A DNA stretch of 38,947 bases, from positions 1 through 38,947 of the forward strand of contig CALUMZ010000018.1 of NCBI GenBank assembly GCA_944321865.1. The letters run 5' to 3'. Every line of letters starts with the position of its first letter. Position 1 is the stretch's first letter. The stretch is from an uncultured Muribaculaceae bacterium. Lineage in GTDB: Bacteria > Bacteroidota > Bacteroidia > Bacteroidales > Muribaculaceae. Shown here one piece after another: positions 15,816 through 25,229 of the stretch. The translations under genes were made by a program, and so were the position numbers. The notes under the pieces are model-generated. The model worked only from the letters and a program-made list of their open reading frames with translations. It ran no database searches and was not told where the DNA came from.

Positions 15816-17801
15816 ATGAAGTATACTATTGCACACATCATATACTGCCTTGTGGCAACGGCAATCACCATCTCGTTGCTACAGTCGTGTCGCGGAGCAA
15901 AGCTGAGCGAGGCCGACGAGCAATACCAACGTGGAGAATATTTCGATGCCGCCAATACTTATCGCAAAGTATACAACAAGATGAAAAGTCGCGAGCAGCG
16001 CCCCACGCGCGGCATGGTGGCATTCAAGATGGGAGAATGCTACCGGCGGCTCAACATGTCGGCTCGCGCTTCGGCCGCATTCCAGAATGCGCTGCGCTAT
16101 GAATACCCCGACAGCATGACCTACTTCTACCTTGCCCGCTCGCAACAGGCCGAAGGCAAATATGCCGCTGCCATAAAGAACTATGAAACATTCCTCACCT
16201 ACGTCCCCGACCACCGCTTGTCACAAGCCGGTATCGAAGGGTGCAGCCTTGCAATCAAATGGAAAGACGAGCCGACGCGATACATAGTGAAAAGCGCGCG
16301 GCTGTTCAATTCGCGCCGTGCCGACTTCTGCCCGATGTACCTTGACGGCAGTTTCGACCAACTGTATTTCACGTCATCGACCGAAGATGCCACAGGCGAA
16401 GCCCGCAGCGAAATCACAGGGACCAAGAAAAGCGACATATTCTTTTCAAAAAAAGACGAAAACGGCAACTGGCAAAGCCCCGAACCGGTCGAAGGCGGGC
16501 TGAACACCGAGTTTGACGAGGGTATCACCACGTTCACTCCCGACGGCTCAACCATGTACCTTGCCAAAGCCCGGCGCGAACTGAATGCCGGCACGTCGGT
16601 GGAGATATACTCGTCGCAACGCTCCGACGCCCAGTGGAGCGAACCGGTGAAACTGGAAATCACGGCCGACACACTGTCGGCCTACGGAGACCCGGCCGTG
16701 TCGGCCGATGGCAATTACCTGTACTTTTCAAGCGACATGCCGGGGGGACAGGGGGGCAAAGACTTGTGGCGCATCAACCTGAAAGAGCAGGTTGGCTCGC
16801 TCGAAAACCTCGGGGACCAAATCAACACGCCCGGCGACGAGCGTTTCCCCTATTGCCGCACCGACAGCATTCTGTATTTCGCATCCGACGGACACCCGGG
16901 CATGGGCGGGCTTGACCTGTTCAAGGCCACACTGCAACCCGACGGCTCATGGCAAATAGAGAATATGAAACCTCCCATCAACTCGGCTGCCGACGACTTC
17001 GGCATCACATACGGCGAGGGGGAATCGGGTTTTTTCAGTTCCAACCGCAACGATGCCCGCGGATATGACCACATATTCAGCTTCATAAAACCCGAGCTGA
17101 AAATCACCATCACCGGCTATGTGCTCGACAAGGACGAATACCCCGTGCCCAATGCCACAATCCGCATCGTGGGCAACGACGGATCGAACCAGAAAGCGAT
17201 AGGCAAGCCCGACGGCTCGTTTGAGTTCAACCTGCAACGCGGCGTGCGCTACGTGATGCTTGCCGGGGCAAAAAATTACCTGAACGTCAAGCAAGAGTTT
17301 GTGAGCGACATCGCCGAGGAAGATGCCGAATATTACGTTGAATTTTTCCTACCCGCAATCACCAAGCCGCAAGTGCTTGAAAACATATTCTACGACTACG
17401 ACAAGGCCACGCTGCGGCCCGAGTCGAAAACGGCTCTCGACGAACTCATCACCATACTCAACGACAACCCCAACGTGACCATCGAAATGGCATCGCACAC
17501 CGACCGCTGGGGTTCCAACGAATATAACGACCGGTTGTCGCTGCGCCGCGCTCAGTCGGTTGTCGACTACCTTGTGGCCGGAGGCATCGACCCGGCACGT
17601 CTGCAACCTCATGGCTATGGCGAAACGCGCCCCAAGGTGGTTACAAAACGAATAGCACGCCTTTACCCCCAATTCAAGGAGGGCGACGTGCTAAACGAAG
17701 AATTTATCGAAAACCTTTCACCCGAGAACCAAGCTGCGGCCGACCAAATCAATCGCCGCACCGAGTTCCAAGTGCTGTCGGTAACTTATCAAAAATTTTG
17801 A
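15816..17801 (+). CDS. OmpA-family lipoprotein with TPR and beta-propeller repeats, PorE-like
   Basis: A 661-residue lipoprotein: signal helix, then lipobox LLQSC with C25. After it come TPR-like repeats (about 30-140), a PD40/WD40-like propeller (about 165-420, with repeated SADGNYLYFSSDMPGG-type blades), a carboxypeptidase-regulatory-like beta domain (about 427-505) and an OmpA peptidoglycan-binding domain (about 515-660, with ASHTDRWGSNEYNDRLSLRR). This domain order is that of PorE, which anchors the type IX secretion system to peptidoglycan. porQ elsewhere in the window supports that reading, but similar OmpA lipoproteins exist, so PorE is a likely rather than certain assignment. The ATG at 15816 is chosen over an upstream one because it begins the signal peptide. 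Convergent with the SPOR gene, 4 bases apart. Confidence 0.8.
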   Translation: MKYTIAHIIYCLVATAITISLLQSCRGAKLSEADEQYQRGEYFDAANTYRKVYNKMKSREQRPTRGMVAFKMGECYRRLNMSARASAAFQNALRYEYPDSMTYFYLARSQQAEGKYAAAIKNYETFLTYVPDHRLSQAGIEGCSLAIKWKDEPTRYIVKSARLFNSRRADFCPMYLDGSFDQLYFTSSTEDATGEARSEITGTKKSDIFFSKKDENGNWQSPEPVEGGLNTEFDEGITTFTPDGSTMYLAKARRELNAGTSVEIYSSQRSDAQWSEPVKLEITADTLSAYGDPAVSADGNYLYFSSDMPGGQGGKDLWRINLKEQVGSLENLGDQINTPGDERFPYCRTDSILYFASDGHPGMGGLDLFKATLQPDGSWQIENMKPPINSAADDFGITYGEGESGFFSSNRNDARGYDHIFSFIKPELKITITGYVLDKDEYPVPNATIRIVGNDGSNQKAIGKPDGSFEFNLQRGVRYVMLAGAKNYLNVKQEFVSDIAEEDAEYYVEFFLPAITKPQVLENIFYDYDKATLRPESKTALDELITILNDNPNVTIEMASHTDRWGSNEYNDRLSLRRAQSVVDYLVAGGIDPARLQPHGYGETRPKVVTKRIARLYPQFKEGDVLNEEFIENLSPENQAAADQINRRTEFQVLSVTYQKF

Positions 17802-17805
17802 CAGG

Positions 17806-18312
17806 CTAATGCTTCTTGGGCTGCGCCAATATCCACGGCTTCTCTATCGGGATTCTCATCTTCACCCGTGTGCCGATCTCTTTCAAGAAAGCGGCTGCCT
17901 CTTGCGGAGTGTCGAAGCCCTCGACTATCACGTAATGGTTGCTGTCGCTGTCCTTTACCACGTATGAACCGTGTCCCTCCTTTTTCAGGCGGTCGCGGAA
18001 AGAGCGTGCATTAAACAGTTGCTTATATTCTCCCACCACCACGCCATAAGGCTTCACGTCGGCCTGCGTGCCATCGACAATGTTCACGCGATTGGTAACC
18101 ATGCGCACCGAGTCGCCGTCAATCACGGCCGTGTTTGCCGTCCGCTCGGCTTCGATGCGGGCGTAAGTGGCCTCGTCCACACCTTTCATCTCAAGCTGCC
18201 GCGCCTTTGTAACGTCGTAAGCCGCCCTGTAATTGGCCTCGCTCGACTTGCAAGCCGTCACACCCACCAATGCCGCCAAAGACACAAATAATATAATACT
18301 GCGATATTTCAT
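17806..18312 (-). CDS. SPOR-domain lipoprotein
   Basis: A 168-residue lipoprotein (signal peptide, lipobox VTAC with C21). The C-terminal SPOR domain, about residues 87-160, begins KPYGVVVGEYKQLFNARSF. SPOR domains bind peptidoglycan stripped of stem peptides and often mark septal proteins. The 23-base gap after the DMT transporter gene suggests one transcript. The stop faces the PorE-like gene at 4 bases, so transcription converges here. The role beyond peptidoglycan binding is unknown. Confidence 0.82.
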   Translation of the reverse strand: MKYRSIILFVSLAALVGVTACKSSEANYRAAYDVTKARQLEMKGVDEATYARIEAERTANTAVIDGDSVRMVTNRVNIVDGTQADVKPYGVVVGEYKQLFNARSFRDRLKKEGHGSYVVKDSDSNHYVIVEGFDTPQEAAAFLKEIGTRVKMRIPIEKPWILAQPKKH

Positions 18313-18335
18313 AACATTACATTTTATTTCTATAA

Positions 18336-19268
18336 TTACTTAATCGATCGCCGCCGCAGGCGGGGGAAGAGCTTGCGGAAGCGGAGCAAGACATGTGTGA
18401 CGCTGCCGCCGGCTATCACAAGCGACACTGCCGTCACTATCAGAACAAGCCCCACACCCTCGCGCAGCGTGAACCCTTCGCCAAACACCGTTATACCTAT
18501 CACAACGGCTGTGACAGGCTCCAATGCTCCGAGTATGGCTGTAGGCGTTGAACCGATATATTTTATCGCACTCGTGGTGCACAAGAACGATATGGCCGTC
18601 GGGAACAAGGCAAGTGCCAGCAAGTTGCCCCACAAGTACCACTTGGTAGGCATCGAAAGCCCGTCGCCAGCCAAAATGCGTACCAAAAACACCGTAACGC
18701 CGAATGCAAGCACATAGAACGTGACCGTGAGCGTCGCAACATCTTTCAGCGAACTGTGATTAACGCCCACGATATATATGGCGTAAGTCAATGCCGACAG
18801 GAACACGAGCAACGTCCCTGCAAGGCTCAGCGTGGTGCCGTCGCCGCCACGGTACAGCAGCGCTATGCCACTTATGGCAAGCACTATGCACACGGCAGTG
18901 AGCAGCGACAGCCGCTCCTTGTAAAACAGCACCATTATCAATGCCACCAAAATGGGGTACACAAACAGCAAGGTCGATGCAATGCCCGCTTCCATGTAAT
19001 TGTAACTAAGGAACAGTGCAAGCGACGACACCGCAACCATGATGCCCATGAAGACGAGCCGCAACGCATCGTGCCCCGATACCTTGAAACTGCGGCCGCG
19101 CACGAGTATCATCGCCCCGAGCATCGGCACGGCAAACAAATAGCGGAACAGCAACACCGAGTCGGCATCCATGCCGTCGGCATAAAGCGGCAAGGCAAAC
19201 AACGGGTTCATGCCGTAGGTGGCGGCGGCAATCGCGCCCAACAAATATCCCTTGAATTTATCGTTCAT
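18336..19268 (-). CDS. EamA-family (DMT) transporter
   Basis: A 310-residue membrane protein with ten predicted helices in two EamA repeats (about 5-140 and 155-295), beginning MNDKFKGYLLGAIAAATYGM. Members export amino acids or other metabolites; the substrate cannot be told from sequence. The start at 19268 is preferred to the upstream ATG at 19334 because a -7 box (19304-19311) lies between them. It is followed by the SPOR lipoprotein gene. Confidence 0.82.
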   Translation of the reverse strand: MNDKFKGYLLGAIAAATYGMNPLFALPLYADGMDADSVLLFRYLFAVPMLGAMILVRGRSFKVSGHDALRLVFMGIMVAVSSLALFLSYNYMEAGIASTLLFVYPILVALIMVLFYKERLSLLTAVCIVLAISGIALLYRGGDGTTLSLAGTLLVFLSALTYAIYIVGVNHSSLKDVATLTVTFYVLAFGVTVFLVRILAGDGLSMPTKWYLWGNLLALALFPTAISFLCTTSAIKYIGSTPTAILGALEPVTAVVIGITVFGEGFTLREGVGLVLIVTAVSLVIAGGSVTHVLLRFRKLFPRLRRRSIK

Positions 19269-19303
19269 TTTTGCAGTAGCTTTTGTCGTGAAAAAAACGT
19301 TGG

Positions 19304-19334
19304 CAAAGATAGCAACCGCCGACTTCAATAGCAA
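19304..19334 (-). promoter_or_regulatory. Promoter of the DMT transporter gene
   Basis: TTG (19332-19334) and TATCTTTG (19304-19311) on the minus strand are spaced by 20 bases. The sequence TTGCTATTG at the -33 side is the same as in the pepT promoter. It fixes the start codon at 19268. Confidence 0.7.
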
Positions 19335-19465
19335 GTCCCACCGGCAGCGAATTTACGCCATGTTCCTCACCGGCTAAATTAAAAAGCACAAGATAGCAGG
19401 TGGTCTCAAATCTATGTTTTCTAAATGTAGAGGGTGTGTCGAAAATGCCATTTTACCCTTTCCCG

Positions 19466-19524
19466 GTAGAAACGTGGCATACCACGTCTTTACAACATCA
19501 ATGTTAGAATTTTGATACATCCCC
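19466..19524. repeat. REP palindrome with adjoining TTTTGATACA repeat
   Basis: A diverged palindrome, GTAGAAACGTGG...CCACGTCTTTAC (19466-19493), is followed at once by a copy of the block seen at 4050-4078 (CAATGTTAGAATTTTGATAC). A further fragment, GAGGGTGTGTC, lies at 19430. The gap 19335-19585 contains only this repeat material and no gene. Confidence 0.7.
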
Positions 19525-19585
19525 GTTATATACCAATGTTGAAATTTAAGCGACTGCGGCTATTACAATCATTTCTGGTAAATGC

Positions 19586-19801
19586 TTATTCTCTGTCATC
19601 GACAAGCGCACTTATTTTGTCTTTCCATCTTTCTTGTTTTGCAACAATATCTTGCTGCATACGCATCCAATATTCTTCCGAGGCCTTTTGATTGGTTCTA
19701 TTTGCTTCCTCAGCCACTTCTTTCATAATTTGCTCCAGCATCTCATCCGTTGGTTCTTTTTCCGGATTGAAACGATAGATGTTTAATTCATTTTCCGACA
19801 T
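19586..19801 (-). CDS. Small acidic hypothetical protein
   Basis: A 71-residue, charged and probably helical protein beginning MSENELNIYRFNPEKEPTDE, with no membrane segment. I do not recognise a family. The glutamate-rich helical composition resembles small antitoxin-like proteins, but no toxin gene adjoins it. A TATATTTG box lies upstream on the minus strand at 19830-19837 without a clear -33 element. It stands alone between repeat-rich intergenic stretches. Confidence 0.55.
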   Translation of the reverse strand: MSENELNIYRFNPEKEPTDEMLEQIMKEVAEEANRTNQKASEEYWMRMQQDIVAKQERWKDKISALVDDRE

Positions 19802-19876
19802 AAATTATACATTAAACTCATTATGTTTGCAAATATACGCTGTATAACTGACAAACACTCTCTCACACTCCATTAA

Positions 19877-19896
19877 TTTTTTTTTGGGGGGGGGGG
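19877..19896. repeat. T9-G11 homopolymer tract
   Basis: Nine T are followed by eleven G, about 70 bases downstream of the AAA-DUF4435 stop codon and upstream of the small hypothetical gene. It is not inside a frame or a promoter spacer. Confidence 0.6.
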
Positions 19897-19966
19897 AGGG
19901 GTGACATTGCATGGGGTTGCAGCTTGCCTGCCAACATTGCCGACAAACTGCAATCACATCCTACCG

Positions 19967-21586
19967 TCACGATGCGCCCGGCGGGGCGGCAGCGGCCGGG
20001 GTGGCAGCATTGGCAGCATCGGTAGTGGCAGGAATTATGCCGAAACACTCCTTCACTGCCTTGCGAATTGCTTGTGCATCGCGCCCGTCTTCTTTCAATA
20101 TCGACAATATAGCTTTCACATAATGGTCCTTGTTGCGCAGGCCGCACAACGGTGCCACATTGCTGTTATTGATAATCGTCTTCTCGTTGAACACCTTCAG
20201 CACAGCGGCATAATCTTCCGTTTGCTCATAAGTGTGAAATTTACGGCAAAAGTCATCGTAAAGTCCGCGCGGGTTGATTTCATACACGAGGTCGGAAATA
20301 TGGTCTTCAAGTGCGTTTATATTCTGGAACTTGCGGTCGATGCGCATTTCCACACTGCTTTTCACGCTATGGCGCACGTGCATCAGAGCCTGTTGCTTGA
20401 GCATGGAGCGAAACATATTTATAACGGCCTTCCTGACTTTCGTGAACACACGGTTCTCATCGCGATGGTAATGCCGTGCAACAGTACGCACCACCCCTTC
20501 GAGCATGAGTATGTTTTCGATTTCGGCCACGTCGGGCACGAAAATCTTTTTCTGCCTCAAGTATTCCACCTCATGATCGTTGCGGCGGTCACGGTCCACG
20601 ATACCATGGCTGTCAAGGTGGTGAAACGACTGCATGTCATTAAATGCCCGAGTCACCTCTATCACCTTGTCGCAGCTGCCCACCGGCTTCACGGTATACT
20701 CCGTGAAAATGAGCGGATAGAGCTTCGAGTCGATGCTGTGCATCTCGTCACCCTCCACAAAAAGCACCGGCTTGCGGCTGCCGAGTATGTCGAAGTAAAT
20801 CTCGTCGGGAAAAGTGGAATTTGACACTATGCGGTAGTCCCATGCCTCCTTGGTATTGTCGTAGCTACGCACCCACACGCACACATTGTCGATGCGCGAC
20901 GAAGCAAACTCTATGTCGTGCGTATTATAAATAAACGTGCAGTCGGGGCGCATCTCCTCGATTACGTTCCACAGCGTCTGCATAATGGAATGGTGAAGGA
21001 ATATCTCGGGAGAATCGACAAATATCACCGCATCGGGCATGGCATACAATACGGCACCGATGTAGTACAGCACCGCCTTCTCGCCATTCGACAACAGTTG
21101 CGAGCTATACGGCTCGTCGTCGCTGTCGTTTGAGAAAAGCAACTTGCCATCGAGCCGCGACACACGGTTCTGGGGAAACACCTCCATCCACCGGTGCAAC
21201 ACGTCGTCAAGCCGTGTACGCGGCATTTCCACCTTTGCTCCGTCGTTAAGTTTAGTCTTATAAATAAGCATGTCGATAAACTCGTCATGCATCAACAAGT
21301 ATATGAGCCGCTCAAATTCACTCTCGGCCGCCCCCCTGAAGATATGTGACATTGTAGACCTTTCCCCGTAAAGCATATCTATCGACCCCTCCATCTTGTT
21401 GAGCGATATAGTGGGGAATATTGCCCTCAACGCCGACAATTTATAAGCCCGGCCATAAAACATCTCCATCAGTCGCACACTGAAACGGGTTTTGCCTGCG
21501 CCATTGGCACCTATCACAGTTATACGGCGTGCATCATTGATAACATCGGGCTTGCCGCTTATTTTGTTAGGCAGGATTATGTTCAT
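19967..21586 (-). CDS. AAA/ABC-type ATPase fused to a DUF4435 (TOPRIM-like) domain
   Basis: A 539-residue protein. The N-terminal ABC-like ATPase has Walker A GANGAGKT (26-33), signature LSNGEK (165-170), Walker B AVIFVDSPE (D191, E194) and H223 in NTHD. The C-terminal DUF4435/TOPRIM-like half starts KPVLFVEGDE (E278) and holds the acidic pair D331/D333 in IVDRDRR. The tail is Ala/Pro-rich. The same domain pair makes up the PARIS defence system (AriA ATPase, AriB DUF4435) and resembles OLD nucleases, so a DNA- or tRNA-directed nuclease role is plausible but inferred. The start at 21586 follows its own promoter; the frame continues upstream into his DNA and that part is discounted. No other defence gene adjoins. 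Confidence 0.8.
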   Translation of the reverse strand: MNIILPNKISGKPDVINDARRITVIGANGAGKTRFSVRLMEMFYGRAYKLSALRAIFPTISLNKMEGSIDMLYGERSTMSHIFRGAAESEFERLIYLLMHDEFIDMLIYKTKLNDGAKVEMPRTRLDDVLHRWMEVFPQNRVSRLDGKLLFSNDSDDEPYSSQLLSNGEKAVLYYIGAVLYAMPDAVIFVDSPEIFLHHSIMQTLWNVIEEMRPDCTFIYNTHDIEFASSRIDNVCVWVRSYDNTKEAWDYRIVSNSTFPDEIYFDILGSRKPVLFVEGDEMHSIDSKLYPLIFTEYTVKPVGSCDKVIEVTRAFNDMQSFHHLDSHGIVDRDRRNDHEVEYLRQKKIFVPDVAEIENILMLEGVVRTVARHYHRDENRVFTKVRKAVINMFRSMLKQQALMHVRHSVKSSVEMRIDRKFQNINALEDHISDLVYEINPRGLYDDFCRKFHTYEQTEDYAAVLKVFNEKTIINNSNVAPLCGLRNKDHYVKAILSILKEDGRDAQAIRKAVKECFGIIPATTDAANAATPAAAAPPGAS

Positions 21587-21612
21587 AACGGTTTGGTTTT
21601 TTCGTGATAATT

Positions 21613-21643
21613 CAAAGATAGCACAAACCGAGCGCAATTGCAA
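21613..21643 (-). promoter_or_regulatory. Promoter of the AAA-DUF4435 gene
   Basis: TTG (21641-21643) and TATCTTTG (21613-21620) on the minus strand are spaced by 20 bases. The core TTGCAATTGCGCTCGG strongly resembles the pepT promoter repeat, so the gene is transcribed apart from the his operon. Confidence 0.7.
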
Positions 21644-21719
21644 GCTATGCTTGCATGAAATTTCATTATGATTCCGGGCCTCGCTGCCACGATTCTTTGC
21701 AAAAAGACTATGAGGCACG

Positions 21720-22883
21720 TCACAACATCCCCTTGGTGGAGGGGAGACGGTAATGGAACACATCGCGGCGAATGGCGGCACGAACGGCACGGGCAAAAGC
21801 CTTGAAGATGCCTTCAATCTTGTGATGCTCGTTGGTGCCTTGCGCACTGACGTACAGATTCATCGCCGCCGCATCGCTCAGGCTCTTGAAGAAGTGCATG
21901 AACATCTCGGTGGGCAGGTCGCCCACTTTCTCGCGCCTGAAATCGGCCTCCCACGTCAACCAGCTGCGCCCGCCGAAATCGATGGCTACCGTACACACGC
22001 AATCATCCATAGGCAACACAAAACCATAGCGTTCGATTCCACGCTTGTCGCCCAACGCCCGTTTCAAGGCTTCGCCAATCACTATTGCCGTGTCTTCCAC
22101 GGTGTGATGCTCGTCGACCCACAAATCACCCTTCGCCCTCACCGCAAGGTCAATGCCTGAATGACGTGGAATCTGGGTAAGCAAATGGTTGAAAAATCCC
22201 AATCCCGTGTCGATATCCGCACGTCCTTCACCGTCAAGGTCGAGCGTTACAGCAATATCAGTCTCGGCCGTCTGCCTATGCACTTGTGCAATGCGTGTGC
22301 CACCGCGCAGGAAGTCGGCAATACGGCTCCACCGGTCGGTAACCAATGCCGTACAACCGTCAAGACCGGCCTCACGCACCTCTTTCATGCCACGCTCTTG
22401 CGGAGCAAAATATATGGCACGTGCACCAAGATTACGCGCGAGCATCACATCGGTCAACCGGTCGCCTATCACATACGATGCACCAAGGTCGTATTCGCCC
22501 GTCATATACTTCCCCAGCAAGGCAGTCCCCGGCTTGCGGGTTGCACTGTTCTCGTGCGGGAAAGTGGCATCTATTATAATATCATCAAATTCCACCCCTT
22601 CGCCGGCAAGGGTGTCAAGCAATAACCGGTGAGGCGGCAAGAAATCTTCCATAGGGAAAGAATCAGTGCCGAGTCCGTCTTGGTTGCTCACCATCACAAG
22701 CTCATAATCAAGAGTAGACGCAATGAATGCCAAATTCCCTATTACGCCCGGTATAAACTTGAACTTTGCAAGACTGTCAAGCTGGTAATCTACCGGAGGT
22801 TCCTCGACAAGCGTACCATCGCGGTCGATGAACAATACCGTCCGTTGCCGCGACCGTAAAGGCAGGTCAAATTTGTCTGTCAT
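21720..22883 (-). CDS. hisB: Bifunctional histidinol-phosphatase / imidazoleglycerol-phosphate dehydratase
   Basis: Two steps of histidine synthesis in one 387-residue chain. The N-terminal HAD phosphatase (about 1-170) has [10 protein letters not shown] with D20 and D22 and dephosphorylates histidinol phosphate. The C-terminal dehydratase (about 195-387) has the manganese-binding [11 protein letters not shown] and [15 protein letters not shown] motifs. Its first 17 bases overlap the end of hisC, which indicates translational coupling. It is the last his gene in the operon here; the remaining pathway genes are not in the window. Confidence 0.95.
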   Translation of the reverse strand: MTDKFDLPLRSRQRTVLFIDRDGTLVEEPPVDYQLDSLAKFKFIPGVIGNLAFIASTLDYELVMVSNQDGLGTDSFPMEDFLPPHRLLLDTLAGEGVEFDDIIIDATFPHENSATRKPGTALLGKYMTGEYDLGASYVIGDRLTDVMLARNLGARAIYFAPQERGMKEVREAGLDGCTALVTDRWSRIADFLRGGTRIAQVHRQTAETDIAVTLDLDGEGRADIDTGLGFFNHLLTQIPRHSGIDLAVRAKGDLWVDEHHTVEDTAIVIGEALKRALGDKRGIERYGFVLPMDDCVCTVAIDFGGRSWLTWEADFRREKVGDLPTEMFMHFFKSLSDAAAMNLYVSAQGTNEHHKIEGIFKAFARAVRAAIRRDVFHYRLPSTKGML

Positions 22884-23916
22884 ATTCTTTAAGTGCTTTT
22901 ATCAACAATTCATTTTCTTCACGGCAACCCACTGTAAAACGCAGGCAGCCGTTACACATCGGCACACGGCTGCGGTTGCGCACCACAATACCCTGTCCGA
23001 GTAAATATTCATACAGCCCGTCGGCATCTCCCACTCGCACCAGCAAGAAATTGGCATCCGAACGATAAACCCGTTGTACACAACGCAATTGTCTAAGCTC
23101 CCCGGCAAGTTCGTCACGACAAGCAATAACATGAGCCACCTCATCGGCAATTTCATCAACCCTGCCAAGCAATTCAAGTGCATACTGCTGTGTAAGCAGG
23201 TTAATATTATATGGGTACTTCACCTTGTTATACAAATCTATTATCCCGGCATTGGCAAATGCCATGCCGAGCCTCACCGAAGCACTGGCCAAAGCCTTGG
23301 AAAACGTCTGCAACACTATCAGATTAGGGCAATCGGCAAGGTAGCGCAGCATTGAGCCTTCGCTCGAGAAATTCACGTATGCCTCATCGACAACAACAAT
23401 GCCACCGAAGCGCCGGCACACATCAAGCATATCGTCAAGGGCGAAAGCATTGCCGGTAGGGTTGTTGGGAGAACACAGCCACACAATCTTAGTGTGCCGG
23501 TCGCAAGCGGCAATCACCCGCCCCACATCGATTGCGAAATTTTCGTTTAGTTGCACCGGGCGGTATTCCACATTGTTAATATCGGCACACACTTCATACA
23601 TTCCGTATGTTGGAGCTATCGCCACCACATTGTCGACCGCCGGTTCGCAAAAGATGCGGAACGCAAGGTCGATACACTCGTCACTGCCCACGCCAAGGAA
23701 AATATGTTCCTCTGCCACACCTTTCATTCCGGCCAATCGCGACTTCAACTGCCGTTGCAAGGGATCGGGATAACGGTTATACGGCTCGTTAAACGGGCTC
23801 TCGTTGGCATCGATAAGCACTTGCGCCTTGCCGACAAATTCGCTGCGGGCCGAACTGTAAGGGCGCAAATTCCAAATATTGGGTCTTACCAAACGTTGTA
23901 AATCCATGATACTCAT
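22867..23916 (-). CDS. hisC: Histidinol-phosphate aminotransferase
   Basis: A PLP-dependent fold-type I aminotransferase of 349 residues that converts imidazole acetol phosphate to histidinol phosphate. Visible landmarks are CSPNNPTGN (148-156), VVDEAY with D177 and Y180, and the PLP lysine K207 in [15 protein letters not shown]. The ATG at 23916 overlaps the hisD stop (TAATG), a classic coupling arrangement; a second ATG at 23907 is also possible. It ends inside hisB. Confidence 0.94.
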   Translation of the reverse strand: MSIMDLQRLVRPNIWNLRPYSSARSEFVGKAQVLIDANESPFNEPYNRYPDPLQRQLKSRLAGMKGVAEEHIFLGVGSDECIDLAFRIFCEPAVDNVVAIAPTYGMYEVCADINNVEYRPVQLNENFAIDVGRVIAACDRHTKIVWLCSPNNPTGNAFALDDMLDVCRRFGGIVVVDEAYVNFSSEGSMLRYLADCPNLIVLQTFSKALASASVRLGMAFANAGIIDLYNKVKYPYNINLLTQQYALELLGRVDEIADEVAHVIACRDELAGELRQLRCVQRVYRSDANFLLVRVGDADGLYEYLLGQGIVVRNRSRVPMCNGCLRFTVGCREENELLIKALKEYDRQI

Positions 23917-25211
23917 TAACTGTTTTTGTCATTATTCAACCTGACTTCCACCGCAAGGCTGTGTGCATAGAGCCCTTCTCCGCGAGCCATCGTCGTTATT
24001 GCCGGAGCAATAGAAGCAAGCCCGCTGCGAGAAAGCCGTTGGAATGTTATCTTTTTCATAAAACTGTCAATATTCACACCGCTGTAGCTGCGAGCCCAGC
24101 CACCGGTGGGCAATGTGTGATTTGTCCCCGACGCATAATCTCCCGCACTTTCGGGCGAAAACGCTCCAAGGAATACCGACCCGGCACTTTCAACCTTCAA
24201 AGCAAGCCGTTCGGCATCGGCATGGTTTATAATAAGATGCTCGGGTGCATACATATTGGCAAACTGCATCATTTCATCGTCGTCATGCAACAATATCACC
24301 CGGCTGCCGGCAAGCGACTGCATGGCAAGTTGCTGCCTCGGCAACAGCTCCAGCAAGCCGGCTACCGACTGCACCACCGCATGGGCAAGCCCTTCATCGG
24401 TAGTAAGCAAGATTGATTGGCTGTCGGCACCATGCTCGGCCTGCGACAAGAAATCACTTGCCACAAACGTCGCATCGGCTTGCCCGTCGGCTATCACCAT
24501 CACTTCCGACGGTCCTGCAGGCATATCTATGGCCACACCACGCATATTTGCCTGCAATTTAGCCTCGGTCACATATCGGTTTCCCGGACCGAAAATCTTG
24601 TACACCGGCTTTATGCTCTCCGTCCCCACAGTCATTGCGGCTATGGCTTGTGCACCTCCCACCTTGAACACATCGGAGACACCGGCAACTTGCGCTGCAT
24701 AAAGGATTGCCGGGTCGACCGTCCCGTCACGACGTGGCGGCGTGCACAATACCACCTCACGGCAACCGGAAATACGAGCCGGGACAGCCAACATCAACAC
24801 AGTTGAAAACAACGGTGAATTGCCACCGGGGGCATACAACCCCACTCTCGATATGGGCACTGCACGTTGGCGGCAATCGATACCCGGTGCAACCTCCACC
24901 GCCACTTCGCCCGGCAACTCGGCTGCATGAAACTTGTGAATATTGGCTGCGGCCACATTTATGGCCTGTTTCAGATTGTAGTCCACAATGAGGCAGGCTG
25001 CGTTCATCTCATCGTCCCCGACCCTGAATGTGTCGATACGGCAACCGTCAAATTGCACCGAGTAGTCTCTCAAAGCGTCATCACCACGTCGCTCTACATC
25101 ATCGATGATTCTTGCCACACTTGAACGCACGGCTGCATCATCGGAGCCGTCAGTACGCTTCATATATTGCGGCCATGCGGCACGTTGCGGATATTTTATT
25201 ATTTCTACCAT
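23916..25211 (-). CDS. hisD: Histidinol dehydrogenase
   Basis: A zinc-dependent enzyme oxidising histidinol to histidine with two NAD+, 431 residues, typical in length. Family motifs include GPGNRYVTEAK, the GPSEVMVIADG segment, the zinc and catalytic region DFLSQAEHGADSQ, and PEHLII near the C-terminus, where the catalytic histidine lies. It begins 18 bases after hisG and shares its stop bases with the hisC start. Confidence 0.95.
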   Translation of the reverse strand: MVEIIKYPQRAAWPQYMKRTDGSDDAAVRSSVARIIDDVERRGDDALRDYSVQFDGCRIDTFRVGDDEMNAACLIVDYNLKQAINVAAANIHKFHAAELPGEVAVEVAPGIDCRQRAVPISRVGLYAPGGNSPLFSTVLMLAVPARISGCREVVLCTPPRRDGTVDPAILYAAQVAGVSDVFKVGGAQAIAAMTVGTESIKPVYKIFGPGNRYVTEAKLQANMRGVAIDMPAGPSEVMVIADGQADATFVASDFLSQAEHGADSQSILLTTDEGLAHAVVQSVAGLLELLPRQQLAMQSLAGSRVILLHDDDEMMQFANMYAPEHLIINHADAERLALKVESAGSVFLGAFSPESAGDYASGTNHTLPTGGWARSYSGVNIDSFMKKITFQRLSRSGLASIAPAITTMARGEGLYAHSLAVEVRLNNDKNS

Positions 25212-25229
25212 ATATATAACTTACATGCG

